From Longibacter salinarum (lineage in GTDB: Bacteria; Bacteroidota; Rhodothermia; Rhodothermales; Salinibacteraceae), in contig NZ_PDEQ01000009.1 of the NCBI RefSeq assembly GCF_002554795.1, forward strand, positions 119,848-183,847: a stretch of 64,000 nucleotides of DNA. Reading direction: 5' to 3'. The notes beneath the pieces were generated by a model that saw only the letters and a list, made by a program, of their open reading frames with translations, was not told the origin of the DNA and did not search any database. Shown piece after piece: positions 27,327-36,871 of the stretch. How positions within the stretch are numbered: position 1 is the stretch's first letter; the number at the start of each line of letters is the position of its first letter. A program made the translations under genes and the position numbers.

Positions 27327-27357
27327 GTGTGCTTAGCATCATCTCTAGACGGCGTCG

Positions 27358-29775
27358 TTATCGGTTAGAGCCCCGGCGACCTCCGTTGTCGTTACCGAAG
27401 GCGTACGAGAAGGTAAGGATGAAGCGGCGCTGACTCCAGTCGCGGGAGCTTTCGGTGTAAAACGCTTCGGTTCTGCGTTGCAGCTCGAAGTTCTGCGAGT
27501 CAAAGACGTCGCTCGCGCGCAGGCTCAGGCTCCCGCTTCCCCCGAACAGTTCCTTCCGGAGGGCAACGTCGCTGCTCATCCGCGCGCCGATCTCGCCCCC
27601 GGCAATGTCCTGCGGTGCCCGGTAGTACTGGCTCACCTGCAGGTCGACGCCATAGCCAAGACCAAACGTGAGGTTCGCCCGACCCGAGTAGGCCATGGCG
27701 TCATTGCTCAAGTCGCTATCCACGTTGCTGGCGTCGGTGACGACCCGATTCGCGTTCAGCGTCACATTCCCCCGCACCCAGTCATCGACCTCTAGAGACG
27801 TGACCACCTCGACGCCGTACGAATTGCTGGAAGCGAAATTAGCGAACGTGAGCAAGGTCACGCCACTACCCAGCAGTTCCTCGCGCCGCTCGATCTCGTT
27901 CACCGTCCGCCGGAAGAAGGGCGTGATCGAGACGGTCGCCGGAGCCCAGTTGCGCGTCATGCTGAGCTCGAACGAGTGGATGTATTCCGGATCCAGCTGC
28001 GGATTCCCTTGAAAGCGAAAGTTGGGGTCCTCGTTGTCGTCGACAGGATCCAACTGCCAGGTGCCAGGTCGGCGAATTCGCTTGCTGTAGGACAAGCGGG
28101 CCTGGTAACGCTCTCCCTGCTTGTAGGTCAGAAACGCGCTCGGGAAGAAGTTCAGGTAGTCGTTATCGAACGACGCATCCATCGCGGGAAGCGTGAACGT
28201 CCGCGACGTCTGCTCTGCCCGAAGGCCACCTTTCATTTCCAATGCATTGCTGAGAGGAAAGGTCAGCTGCCCGTAGACGGCATGCGTACGGTCGTTATAG
28301 TCGAAGTCGCTCGTTTCCTCAATCTGGTAGGCGTTGGACTGCATGTCGAACACCTCGAAGACCTGATCCGACTTCTGCGTGCGGGTTTCCCCCTGGTATC
28401 CAGTTTCGATCATGAGGTCGCCCACGGCTCGCGTGTAGTCGATCTCGATCGTGCCCTCGTCCTCCGTCTCACCCATGTCTTCTCGCTCTCGATCGCGAAC
28501 CGAATCGAGTTGCCCGTCCGTTGCGAGAGCGCGCTCCATATAACGGGCATCTTCGGACTCCCACTCGCGCTCATACCGGATCTGTGCGGAGAGTTCGTGG
28601 TCTTCTCCGAACTCGTGGCGCCCCGAAAACCGCGCGTCAACGCTCTCCTCGTCGCTCAGGCCATCATTTAAACGGGCGTACCGATCGGTGGTCGACCCAG
28701 AAGATATGCTCCGAAGATAATTGGTCCGGCTCTCCTGCTCTTCGGATTCCGTACTGAAGACCGATTCCAAGGAGAAGGTCGTCGCCTGGGTGGGGCGATA
28801 CTCGAGCTGGACGTTCCCCGTGTGCGAGCGCTCGGTCTCCTGCTCCGTCTCGGACTGGTCGAGAATGGTCGTCGGGTCCGTGGTAAAGTTGCGGCGCAGG
28901 CGCGTCCCGCCTTCGTCCTCCGAGCCGCGGCGAAATCCGTAGTTCGCAAACAGGCGCCATCCATTGTTCTGGTAGCCCGCATTCACTGAGGTGTTGACGG
29001 ACGACTGCGTGCCCACGCCGGCCGTCGCGCCTCCGCTCCATCCAGACCCGCGGTTTCGTCTCAAAACGATGTTGATGATGCCGGCCGCCCCTTCCGGCTC
29101 CTCTTTCGCGGACGGATTCGGGATCACCTCTACTCGCTCGACGGCGGAGGCCGGCAGGCTTTCGAGGAAACTCGCCAGCGACTGCCCGGAGAGCGAGGTC
29201 GGCTCGCCGTTCACGTGCACCACCACACCCTCACTCCCGCGCAGGCTAATGCTCCCGTCCAGGTCGACCTGGATCGACGGCAGATCATTCAAAACGGTTC
29301 GCGCCGATCCACCCGCCGTGACAATCTGCCGATCCGTATTGTACACCGTGCGATCGGTTCGCACCTCGACGGCAGGCCGTTCGGCACTGACCGTGACCTC
29401 ATCAAGCTGCTGCGTCTTTTCCCGCACCTGGATCGTCTCCAGGTCTCGACTCGGGCGAGACTGCGTCAACCGGACGTCCGTCAGGCGCGTGTTCGCATAG
29501 CCCACAAAGCTGACGACCACAGTATACGTGTCGAGCGGAAGGCCGCTCACGACGAACGCACCGTTGGCATCCGTGGTCGCACCGCTTACCAGAGACGAGT
29601 CGATCGGCGAGCGGACGGACACGGTCGCTCCAACGAGCGGAGTCTCGGGGCCCGCTTCGACCACGATTCCTTCGATACGTCCCCGGCCTCCTGGATCGTC
29701 GTCCTGGGAGAGCGCATCCACTGGAAGCACGACGAACAGAATAAGACCGACGAGGGTAGCAACAATCCGATTCAT
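27358..29775 (-). CDS. TonB-dependent outer-membrane beta-barrel protein
   Basis: 805 residues. Signal peptide (about 1-24), then a CarboxypepD_reg-like domain (about 33-115: GIVVEAGPETPLVGATV ... NGAFVVSGLPLDTYTV), a plug domain (about 120-235), and a C-terminal outer-membrane barrel of the OMP_b-brl_3 type ending in aromatic-rich strands (RRFILTFSYAFG). This architecture is common in Bacteroidota receptors without a SusD partner. It heads a three-gene group with a LytS/LytTR pair, suggesting that the sensor responds to the substrate or state of this transporter. The ligand is unknown. Confidence 0.9.
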   Translation of the reverse strand: MNRIVATLVGLILFVVLPVDALSQDDDPGGRGRIEGIVVEAGPETPLVGATVSVRSPIDSSLVSGATTDANGAFVVSGLPLDTYTVVVSFVGYANTRLTDVRLTQSRPSRDLETIQVREKTQQLDEVTVSAERPAVEVRTDRTVYNTDRQIVTAGGSARTVLNDLPSIQVDLDGSISLRGSEGVVVHVNGEPTSLSGQSLASFLESLPASAVERVEVIPNPSAKEEPEGAAGIINIVLRRNRGSGWSGGATAGVGTQSSVNTSVNAGYQNNGWRLFANYGFRRGSEDEGGTRLRRNFTTDPTTILDQSETEQETERSHTGNVQLEYRPTQATTFSLESVFSTESEEQESRTNYLRSISSGSTTDRYARLNDGLSDEESVDARFSGRHEFGEDHELSAQIRYEREWESEDARYMERALATDGQLDSVRDREREDMGETEDEGTIEIDYTRAVGDLMIETGYQGETRTQKSDQVFEVFDMQSNAYQIEETSDFDYNDRTHAVYGQLTFPLSNALEMKGGLRAEQTSRTFTLPAMDASFDNDYLNFFPSAFLTYKQGERYQARLSYSKRIRRPGTWQLDPVDDNEDPNFRFQGNPQLDPEYIHSFELSMTRNWAPATVSITPFFRRTVNEIERREELLGSGVTLLTFANFASSNSYGVEVVTSLEVDDWVRGNVTLNANRVVTDASNVDSDLSNDAMAYSGRANLTFGLGYGVDLQVSQYYRAPQDIAGGEIGARMSSDVALRKELFGGSGSLSLRASDVFDSQNFELQRRTEAFYTESSRDWSQRRFILTFSYAFGNDNGGRRGSNR

Positions 29776-29982
29776 AAACGGACACGTCCTGAGTTTGCGG
29801 GTGAATGATGCACTATAGATCCACCTGCCGACCTCGTTGTTGATTCGGCTGTTTCAACGAAATGCATCCTGACGTGATGAATTGCATCAACGCCTGCTCA
29901 CGCCAGTAAGCCGTTTCTAAAAAATCACGCTGCTAGCCGGTCCTGAATCGCTTCTTCCGTCCTCTCTCCGACCCCGTCTGCC

Positions 29983-31302
29983 ATGAACATTTTGATTCTT
30001 ACCATCGGCACGCGGGGTGATGTCCAGCCGCACGTTGCTCTCGCCGTCGGACTCAGAAAAGCCGGACACAACGTCACGCTCTGTACAAGCCCCCGCTACC
30101 GAAACCTCTTTGCGGATCGCGGTCTCTCCTTTGCACCACTCAGCGACGACCTCGTGGCGATCACGGAGTCCGTGGAAGGCCGGGCGGCGCTGGAGGACAT
30201 GTCGAGCCTGATTTCCGGCGTTCGAACGGCTGTGCGGCTGATTCGCGAGCATGGCGACATCCAGCGTCAACTCGTGCGGGACGGGTGGAAAGCGGCGGAG
30301 GCGGCACAACCGGACCTGATCGTCTACCATCCGAAGATGGCGTGCGGGCTTCACTTTGCAGAAAAACTCGGCATTCCGGCCGTCATCACTCCGCTGTATC
30401 CGATCTTTCTACCAACGACGGATTTCCCGAACATCGGCCTTGCCCCACTGCCTCTCCCGCGCGTCCTGCGAGAAGCCTACAATCGCGGCACCCACCATCT
30501 CGTGCAGACGGTCGTCCGCACCGTTAGCACCCGGTATTTTCGAGAATGGCGCGCGCAGAACGGTCTTCCCCCCGCCCCCCGAGGAACGGGCGTCGTCCGA
30601 ACGTCGGATGGTGATAGAGTCCCGATGCTAAACGCGTGGAGTGAGCACGTCGCCCCGAACCCCGACGATTGGCCGGAAAGCGTCGAGACGACCGGCTACT
30701 GGTTTCTCGATCGTCCGGAGGACTGGACGATGCCGGATGAACTGCAGAATTTCCTCGCGGCCGGCGACCCGCCCGTCTACATCGGCTTCGGGAGCATGGC
30801 GAGACAACACCCCGAACGGACGACGCAGACCGTTCTAGATGCGCTTCGGCGAACCGGTCTGCGAGCGCTCATTTCGCGCGGGTGGGGCGGACTCGTTCCC
30901 GAGGATGTGCCGGACTCGATTTACCTCTTCGACGAGGCCCCGCATGACGCCCTGTTTCCCCTCTGCTCGGCCGTTGTTCACCACGGGGGAGCCGGAACCA
31001 CGGCGGCCGGACTGCGCGCCGGTCGACCAACGGTCATCTGCCCCTTCTTCGGCGATCAGCCCTTCTGGGGACGACGCGTGCATGCACTCGGCGTCGGCCC
31101 GGAGCCGATCCCGCAGAAACAGCTGACCCCCGGTCGCCTCGCCGCAGCCCTTGCGACGGTAACGCGAAACGAGCGCATGCGGGAGAAAGCGGCTCATCTC
31201 GGCGAACAGATCCGCGTGGAAGATGGCGTAGGCCGCGCCGTCGCTCGGCTCGAAGCCGTCGTCCGCTCGTCGCCACAGGCACACCCGGAAGAGGCACTCT
31301 GA
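29983..31302 (+). CDS. UDP-glycosyltransferase of the sterol/macrolide glycosyltransferase type
   Basis: 439 residues with the GT-B fold. The N-terminal domain opens MNILILTIGTRGDVQPHVAL, typical of sterol glucosyltransferase-like GT1/GT28 enzymes. The C-terminal nucleotide-sugar domain has PPVYIGFGSMA, then the signature HHGGAGTTAAGLRAGRP and FFGDQPFWGRRV. It should transfer a sugar from a UDP donor to a hydrophobic acceptor (lipid, terpenoid or carotenoid), acting on the cytoplasmic face. The acceptor is not predictable. It is divergent from the TonB-dependent gene; the 207-base gap holds both promoters. Confidence 0.88.
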   Translation: MNILILTIGTRGDVQPHVALAVGLRKAGHNVTLCTSPRYRNLFADRGLSFAPLSDDLVAITESVEGRAALEDMSSLISGVRTAVRLIREHGDIQRQLVRDGWKAAEAAQPDLIVYHPKMACGLHFAEKLGIPAVITPLYPIFLPTTDFPNIGLAPLPLPRVLREAYNRGTHHLVQTVVRTVSTRYFREWRAQNGLPPAPRGTGVVRTSDGDRVPMLNAWSEHVAPNPDDWPESVETTGYWFLDRPEDWTMPDELQNFLAAGDPPVYIGFGSMARQHPERTTQTVLDALRRTGLRALISRGWGGLVPEDVPDSIYLFDEAPHDALFPLCSAVVHHGGAGTTAAGLRAGRPTVICPFFGDQPFWGRRVHALGVGPEPIPQKQLTPGRLAAALATVTRNERMREKAAHLGEQIRVEDGVGRAVARLEAVVRSSPQAHPEEAL

Positions 31303-31440
31303 CCTTCGGCCCAACCGGCCATGGAATACCGCCGTACGGCATACGTGGAAACCGTGTGGAAAGTCCTGGTGCAGTTGTGATTCGGCCAGAACCGCTCCTA
31401 TCCTGCAGGCGGACCCTCTTCCCCGACACCTTCATGTGCC

Positions 31441-32349
31441 GTGTCTGACTCGCTCCACGTTCGTGCGCTTTCCGCCTGGGTGATCGTGTGCGTGGTGTGG
31501 GGCACGACCTATCTGAGCAACGATCTCGCGATCGCGTCCATCCCGCCCTTTCGGTACGCATCGCTCCGGTTTCTTTCGGCCGGAATCATCGTCTTTCTCG
31601 CCGCACGCTGGTATGCCGGAGACGACGGTACGTCTGTCCGAGACATTGTCCTGCACCCGACGGCCCGAGCGGGCATGCTGACGCTGGGCATCGGCGTCGG
31701 CGCGAACATCTGGGCGCTTCAGTGGCTCCCGACCGGCGTCGCCGCGGTCCTCGTCGCCGGCGTCCCGCTGTACATGGTCCTCGTCGACCGCTTCGTCTTC
31801 GACGGTGCGCGCCTCCGCCCGGCCGTCGGCCTCGGACTGGCACTTGGTCTCACTGGCATCGCCCTCATTGCGATGGAGCAGTCCGGCGACCCCAGCGCAG
31901 CCGAAGCGTCGCTCATCGCCGTCGCAGGCGTCATTGCGGGTGGAATCAGCTGGGCATTCGGGTCGGTGATGATCCGGTACACGTCTCCGCCCGCCGACCT
32001 GGCCTCGACAGCCGGCGCACAGATGCTCTGGGCCGGAGCCTTGCAGGGTGCCGTCAGCCTCGTGGTCGGGGAAACGCTGACGGAGCCGGTCACCCTTCTC
32101 AGCGGAGGCGCCGCCGTATACAGTGTGCTGATCGGGTCGTGCATCGCCTACAGCGCGTATCTCTACGCCCTCCGGCACCTGTCGGTCGCGTTTGTTTCGA
32201 CGTACGTCTTCGTGAACCCGGTGATCGCGCTCTGGCTCGGGTGGCTATTACTGGACGAAACGATGACAATGCAGACGGTCGCCGCGTCTGCCGTCATCCT
32301 GGCCGGACTCGCGCTCACCCGTTTTCGCTCGCGATCGCGGAAAACCTGA
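31441..32349 (+). CDS. EamA/DMT-family transporter
   Basis: 302 residues from a GTG start, with about ten membrane helices in two EamA repeats. The first repeat opens SAWVIVCVVWGTTYLSNDLA, and the second contains GGISWAFGSVMIRYTSPP. The closing AFVSTYVFVNPVIALWLGWL is typical of RhtA/YdcZ-like metabolite exporters. The substrate (amino acid, metabolite or drug) cannot be told. The alkyltransferase gene follows after 18 bases, so the two are probably cotranscribed. Confidence 0.88.
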   Translation: MSDSLHVRALSAWVIVCVVWGTTYLSNDLAIASIPPFRYASLRFLSAGIIVFLAARWYAGDDGTSVRDIVLHPTARAGMLTLGIGVGANIWALQWLPTGVAAVLVAGVPLYMVLVDRFVFDGARLRPAVGLGLALGLTGIALIAMEQSGDPSAAEASLIAVAGVIAGGISWAFGSVMIRYTSPPADLASTAGAQMLWAGALQGAVSLVVGETLTEPVTLLSGGAAVYSVLIGSCIAYSAYLYALRHLSVAFVSTYVFVNPVIALWLGWLLLDETMTMQTVAASAVILAGLALTRFRSRSRKT

Positions 32350-32367
32350 CCGATCACGATCTGCGTT

Positions 32368-32892
32368 ATGGCAACCATCCGCTACACAATCATCGACTCC
32401 CCTCTCGGCCCACTCCTGGTCACATCCGATGGGGAAGCGATCACGGGTCTCCGGATGGCGTCCGATGATGATTCGTTCGACATCCCGACCGGTTGGCGTC
32501 AGACCAACGCCCCCTTCGCTGAGGTGCGCGAGCAGCTCGATGCATACTGGGCGGGGACGCTCCGAACGTTTGACGTGCCCCTCGCCCCCGGCGGCACCCC
32601 CTTTCAGCAGAAGGTGTGGACGGCGCTCGGCTCCATTCCTTACGGCACCACGTGCACGTACGGCGCCATCGCGCAGCGAATCGGTCAGCCCCGGGCGGCA
32701 CAGGCGGTCGGCGCAGCCAACGGCCAAAATCCCATCGCCATCGTGATTCCCTGCCACCGGGTCGTCGGCCATGACGGATCGCTGACTGGCTATGCCGGCG
32801 GCCTCGACCGAAAGCGCACGCTCCTCCGCCACGAGTCTCAGAACAGCGGTCTCTTCGCCAGCGAGGCACAAACACCCATGTCCGATCACTGA
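32368..32892 (+). CDS. ogt: Methylated-DNA-[protein]-cysteine S-methyltransferase
   Basis: 174 residues. This suicide repair protein takes the alkyl group from O6-alkylguanine onto its active cysteine. The active site is IVIPCHRVVG with Cys129. The DNA-binding HTH region (FQQKVWTALGSIPYGTTCTY) and the final GYAGGLDRKRTLL loop are intact. The length fits Ogt/MGMT. The last roughly 20 residues after the core are a nonconserved tail. It is downstream of the DMT transporter. Confidence 0.93.
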   Translation: MATIRYTIIDSPLGPLLVTSDGEAITGLRMASDDDSFDIPTGWRQTNAPFAEVREQLDAYWAGTLRTFDVPLAPGGTPFQQKVWTALGSIPYGTTCTYGAIAQRIGQPRAAQAVGAANGQNPIAIVIPCHRVVGHDGSLTGYAGGLDRKRTLLRHESQNSGLFASEAQTPMSDH

Positions 32893-32970
32893 CAGGCGAA
32901 CGTCATCGTGGCGGGCTCACGGTACGCGTATGCGCCGATCCGATGACGATCAAACACGACCCGCATAAAG

Positions 32971-33015
32971 AAAAGGAGCCGCAGGCACACGCCCACGGCT
33001 CCTTTTTCTTTTTCG
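32971..33015. terminator. Bidirectional rho-independent terminator
   Basis: Stem GGAGCCG (32975-32981) pairs with CGGCTCC (32996-33002). It is followed on the plus strand by TTTTTCTTTTTC and on the minus strand by TTTTCTTT. It serves the convergent ogt and subtilisin transcripts. Confidence 0.85.
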
Positions 33016-33036
33016 CTACGGTGAACGTACAAAACG

Positions 33037-36000
33037 CTAGCGCACAACCGTCATCCGCTCGGTCCGGATCGTATCGCCGGCTTCCAGACGGATGAAGTAC
33101 ACGCCCGCGGCCAAACGATCACTTGAGAGCGTGACCGTCTTCTCACCGCTCGTTTCCTGTGCGTCCGTGACCGTCTGCACGCGCCGTCCGAGGACATCGA
33201 AGACGTGGATCTGAACGGGCATGTCGGCCGGAAGCTCATACTGCAACGTGGCCTCCGACTGCACCGGGTTGGGGAACGGTGCATGAAGTGTGACCTCCTT
33301 CGGTCCGCTGACGCGAATCGTTCGGGCCTTCGAGTACGTCGGCGTGCCATCAACGTCGACCTGCCGGAGTCGGTAAGAAACGTCTTGCGCTCCAAACGGA
33401 AGCTCCGCGTCGGTGAAGCGATACTGCTGCGCCTCGACCGACGTGCCGGCTCCCTGCACGAAGCCAAGCGAAGTCCACCGCGAGGTGCTGCTTGCATCGC
33501 CGACCTTCCGTTCGACGTAGAATCCATCGTTGTCCTTCTCGCTTGCGGTCGTCCACGTCAGCTCGACCGACTCATCGAGAGCGTAGCCTTCGAACGATGC
33601 GAGTTCGACGGGCAGGCTCGTCGTGATCCCGAAGACACGAGCAACCTCCACGTTCATTTGCAGCTCCGCGCTCGCCGTCGACCAGCTCGAACCATCGAAC
33701 ACGGACGTGTGCGTCACGCCCGAGGCCGTGTCGCCGGAGAGATACAGGGCGTCGTTGGAATTGGTTGGGGCGAGAACGAGGTGGTAATCCGTTCCAGGCG
33801 TGACGTCAACACCAACTGCTTCCAGGTTCAGCGCGTTCGGGGTAAACGCGTAGAGCTGTTCAGCCGCGACCTGGACCGTATTCCCGAGCTTCGTGTCGGG
33901 ATTGCCACTTCCGTCGTCGGACCAGACCTCGACGGTGAGCGGCCCGGTCAGTTCGATTGCCGAGCTGTTCGGGGACCCGTTGTTGTGCCAGAGTCTCAGC
34001 AGTCCACCCGTCACAAAACCATCCACCGTCGGCTGAAAGCGAACCGCTATCTTCGGCGTGGAGGCATCCAGATCCAGGCGCCCCATGCCGCCGGTGCCTA
34101 AGTCCTGGAAGCTCGTAATCATCTCCCGGTCGACGCTTCCGCCGAGGAAGTCAACGACCGCACCGAGAATGTCCAGTTTCCCGTGTCCAAATTCCGCATT
34201 CGGGACCGCTCCGTACGCGTCGGTATACGCATCGGTGTCGGCACTCGAGGTCAGATACGAACGCACGTCGTTGGCCGACAGGGACGTGCCCTGTTGCTTT
34301 GCGGCCTGAAGAAGGAGAGCGACCGAGCCGGCAACGACCGGCGCGGACATGCTCGTCCCCTGGGAGAAACGGTGCATGCCGTCCTTATCAAACACACCAA
34401 ATGCAGGTTGTGACGGCATATCCTGCGAGTAGGCGGACACCATCGCCTGTCCGGGCGCGGTCAGGTCCGGCTTCACAGCCCCGTCTCGGCGAGGGCCGCG
34501 ACTGCTGAAGCTAGAGATTTCGTTTCGAGCATTATAATTGAAATCATAACCGACGTAACCAGCAGCGTCCCAGTACCATCGATGCGCATGCGAGCCCACG
34601 GTGATCGCCCCGGTCGAGGTGCCGGGCGAACCGATGGTGTAATTCGCGTTCCCATTGTCGAACCCGCCGATGACTTCGCTCCCCCATGTCCAACCGTGAT
34701 ACGTAAATGGAGAGGAGCCCGTGTTTTCGACTTCAATCTGCCACTGACCGACGGTTGGCTCAACCTCGTCCGTCGGTGTAACCGAATCGTCTTCGTAGTC
34801 GAGCACCTGGATATCAAAGTATCTGTCGCCGTTGTCCGGGCCGATGCCACTTGCCAGAAAAATCCGTCCAGACGGCGTCTCGAAGGAGCCTGACTGCGGT
34901 GTCGTTCCCGAAGCTGCTAGTGAAAACGTGTCGGTTCCGTTCGGGGCTGTAACCGTGACCGTGACATCGCCCGCCGTGTCAAACCACTTTTGAATGGCAA
35001 AATAGTCATTCGGCGTGCCGTCTTTGGGCGTTCCATCTTGGGTAGCATATTGGGCGATGGTCCACGGCTCGCTGACCGTGTTGCCCGGATCGACGGTTCC
35101 CATGACATGCTGCACTGATCCTCCGTTGTTGCCGGCGGAGACGACGACCACCCTGTCGGGCGCCGTACCAGGATCAATGGATCCGTTGCCCGGCGAGCCG
35201 TCGGTAAATGCGTCGACAGCGAGATCAAGCGATGCGGTTCCGTCATGAGGCCCCAGATTGGAACCGAGACTCATGTTGACGACGAGCGGCTTATTCTGAT
35301 CGGTCGCCACCTGTCCGCAATAGCTCATCGCGTCAATCACATTCGCATCGGGAAACGATCCATTTCCGGCTTTCACGACGATAATGTCCGCCTCTGGAGC
35401 CATTCCGCGATGCTCAGGTGACGTCTGACTGCCACTCAAAACGAGCGCGTTCCCGCTGCTCGCCACGGTTCCTGCGACGTGCGTGCCGTGCCCATTAGGG
35501 TCGGTCTCGCTGACATTACCAGCGTCAATATCGGTCGCGGAATATTCCGTCCCGTAGTTTAGCGTCGAAAAGTTCGCGCTCCGATCCGACGGTGCCTGCC
35601 CGGCGGTGTCGTTTACCTGGTCCCAGATGTACTGGATGCGTGTGTTGCCACTGGCATCCATGAAGTCGCCGTGGTCGAAGTCGATCCCCGAGTCCACGAT
35701 GCACGTCAGCACACCCTGACCGGAGTAGTTCGTGTTATTTACGGCGCCGCTATTCAGAATTCGCGCACCGACCTCTCGTGCAGCTTCGTCGTTGTGCGTT
35801 TTCGAGATCCCACTCGCCCCGATGTGACGGACCGAGGAGATTCCGACGGCGGTCCGGACCTCGTCTGCCGTCAAGCGTGCGGTCACGATGGGTCCGACAG
35901 CGGAGTTCACCGTGATCCCCGCGGCGCGGAGAGCGGCGACATCATTCGTACGAATAATCGCCGGGTACCGGACGGTGCCGTCTCCACCTCGGATTGCTGT

Positions 36001-36186
36001 TTTCTGCAGCAGAAGTGGGAGACCCGCTTCTGCACCGCGTTTGGCCGATGGAGACGCGTCTACCTGAAGCAGTCGTTGGAAGGCTGCATCCACACGCGAA
36101 TCAGGAGGAGCATCCTGCGCATGAACAGCATCGGGCAGAAAGAGAAGAAGGAGCAGAACGAATAGGAAGCGTAAAGATCGATGCAT
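33037..36186 (-). CDS. Secreted subtilisin-like (S8) protease with T9SS sorting domain
   Basis: 1,049 residues from the ATG at 36186, chosen because a signal peptide starts there (MHRSLRFLFVLLLLLFLP). Regions: a propeptide (about 25-130); an S8 catalytic domain with Asp in TCIVDSGIDFDHGDF (about 165), His in NGHGTHVAGTV (about 233) and Ser in GTSMSAPVVAGSVALL; beta domains; a region starting LPVELASFEGYALDESVELT common to T9SS cargo; and a C-terminal sorting domain (FPNPVQSEATLQYELP ... GVYFIRLEAGDTIRTERM). It should cross the outer membrane by the type IX system and may be attached to the surface. The lipoprotein gene 102 bases upstream encodes a copy of its propeptide-like region. Confidence 0.92.
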   Translation of the reverse strand: MHRSLRFLFVLLLLLFLPDAVHAQDAPPDSRVDAAFQRLLQVDASPSAKRGAEAGLPLLLQKTAIRGGDGTVRYPAIIRTNDVAALRAAGITVNSAVGPIVTARLTADEVRTAVGISSVRHIGASGISKTHNDEAAREVGARILNSGAVNNTNYSGQGVLTCIVDSGIDFDHGDFMDASGNTRIQYIWDQVNDTAGQAPSDRSANFSTLNYGTEYSATDIDAGNVSETDPNGHGTHVAGTVASSGNALVLSGSQTSPEHRGMAPEADIIVVKAGNGSFPDANVIDAMSYCGQVATDQNKPLVVNMSLGSNLGPHDGTASLDLAVDAFTDGSPGNGSIDPGTAPDRVVVVSAGNNGGSVQHVMGTVDPGNTVSEPWTIAQYATQDGTPKDGTPNDYFAIQKWFDTAGDVTVTVTAPNGTDTFSLAASGTTPQSGSFETPSGRIFLASGIGPDNGDRYFDIQVLDYEDDSVTPTDEVEPTVGQWQIEVENTGSSPFTYHGWTWGSEVIGGFDNGNANYTIGSPGTSTGAITVGSHAHRWYWDAAGYVGYDFNYNARNEISSFSSRGPRRDGAVKPDLTAPGQAMVSAYSQDMPSQPAFGVFDKDGMHRFSQGTSMSAPVVAGSVALLLQAAKQQGTSLSANDVRSYLTSSADTDAYTDAYGAVPNAEFGHGKLDILGAVVDFLGGSVDREMITSFQDLGTGGMGRLDLDASTPKIAVRFQPTVDGFVTGGLLRLWHNNGSPNSSAIELTGPLTVEVWSDDGSGNPDTKLGNTVQVAAEQLYAFTPNALNLEAVGVDVTPGTDYHLVLAPTNSNDALYLSGDTASGVTHTSVFDGSSWSTASAELQMNVEVARVFGITTSLPVELASFEGYALDESVELTWTTASEKDNDGFYVERKVGDASSTSRWTSLGFVQGAGTSVEAQQYRFTDAELPFGAQDVSYRLRQVDVDGTPTYSKARTIRVSGPKEVTLHAPFPNPVQSEATLQYELPADMPVQIHVFDVLGRRVQTVTDAQETSGEKTVTLSSDRLAAGVYFIRLEAGDTIRTERMTVVR

Positions 36187-36288
36187 CACAATGGGCCTGG
36201 AGATAGAAAAACAACCAGAACACCCGACAGCATCAACGTGCTGCAGGCGTCTGATCAATACGAAAGGGAATCGGGGTCAGCGCAGTAC

Positions 36289-36675
36289 TCAGCGAGGATG
36301 GGGCGTTGAGCGGCCACTCGGCTCGACTCTAGAGACGGAAGAAAGACGTGCGCTCGTTTTAATCTGTTCGATGGTAAGTCGAGCTGTGGCAACGGACCCC
36401 ATCACACTGTTGAGCGGAATGCCGGCTTCTCGCACGGCCTCCGCATCACTCACCCGAAGCATCACGGCGTAAACGGTTTCGCCTTCTCGTGTAGACGTGT
36501 CCAGCCCGGGCAGCGAAGATGGATCCTCTCCCTGCACGAGCTGCTGCAATGGCGGAGCGAGTTTACTCATCTCATCATCAGTTAGCGACGCCCCATTCCC
36601 ACATGCAGACGCACATAGAAGTAGAGAGAGAACGATCAACATGCCCGAAAACCGGGACGAAAGGAAGGTGCGCAT
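36289..36675 (-). CDS. Lipoprotein resembling the propeptide of the adjacent subtilisin
   Basis: 128 residues from the ATG at 36675. A lipoprotein signal peptide ends in LCASAC. The mature part aligns with the propeptide region of the next gene: here AVREAGIPLNSVMGSVATAR, there ALRAAGITVNSAVGPIVTAR, then LTIEQIKTSARLSSVSRVEPS against LTADEVRTAVGISSVRHIGAS (quoted only in part). Subtilisin propeptides act as folding chaperones and tight inhibitors, so a free, membrane-anchored version could protect the cell from the protease. That role is inference. The two genes are 102 bases apart on the same strand. A longer upstream frame exists to 36804 but lacks a signal. Confidence 0.75.
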   Translation of the reverse strand: MRTFLSSRFSGMLIVLSLLLCASACGNGASLTDDEMSKLAPPLQQLVQGEDPSSLPGLDTSTREGETVYAVMLRVSDAEAVREAGIPLNSVMGSVATARLTIEQIKTSARLSSVSRVEPSGRSTPHPR

Positions 36676-36871
36676 GAGGCAAGGAATACGGTCGCAGGGC
36701 CGTGAAGAAATTGAAAACCAAACTATCGGCCTTGCAAAAGAAATGCAACATATTTGTACCACGAGTGTCACGGCGATTTGCCAGTCTTCGAGAACGGGCA
36801 TCACCGAGATCGTTTATTTGACCACATCATACACGCTGCATGAAGACGATAAGACATCACTCGACGATTGA

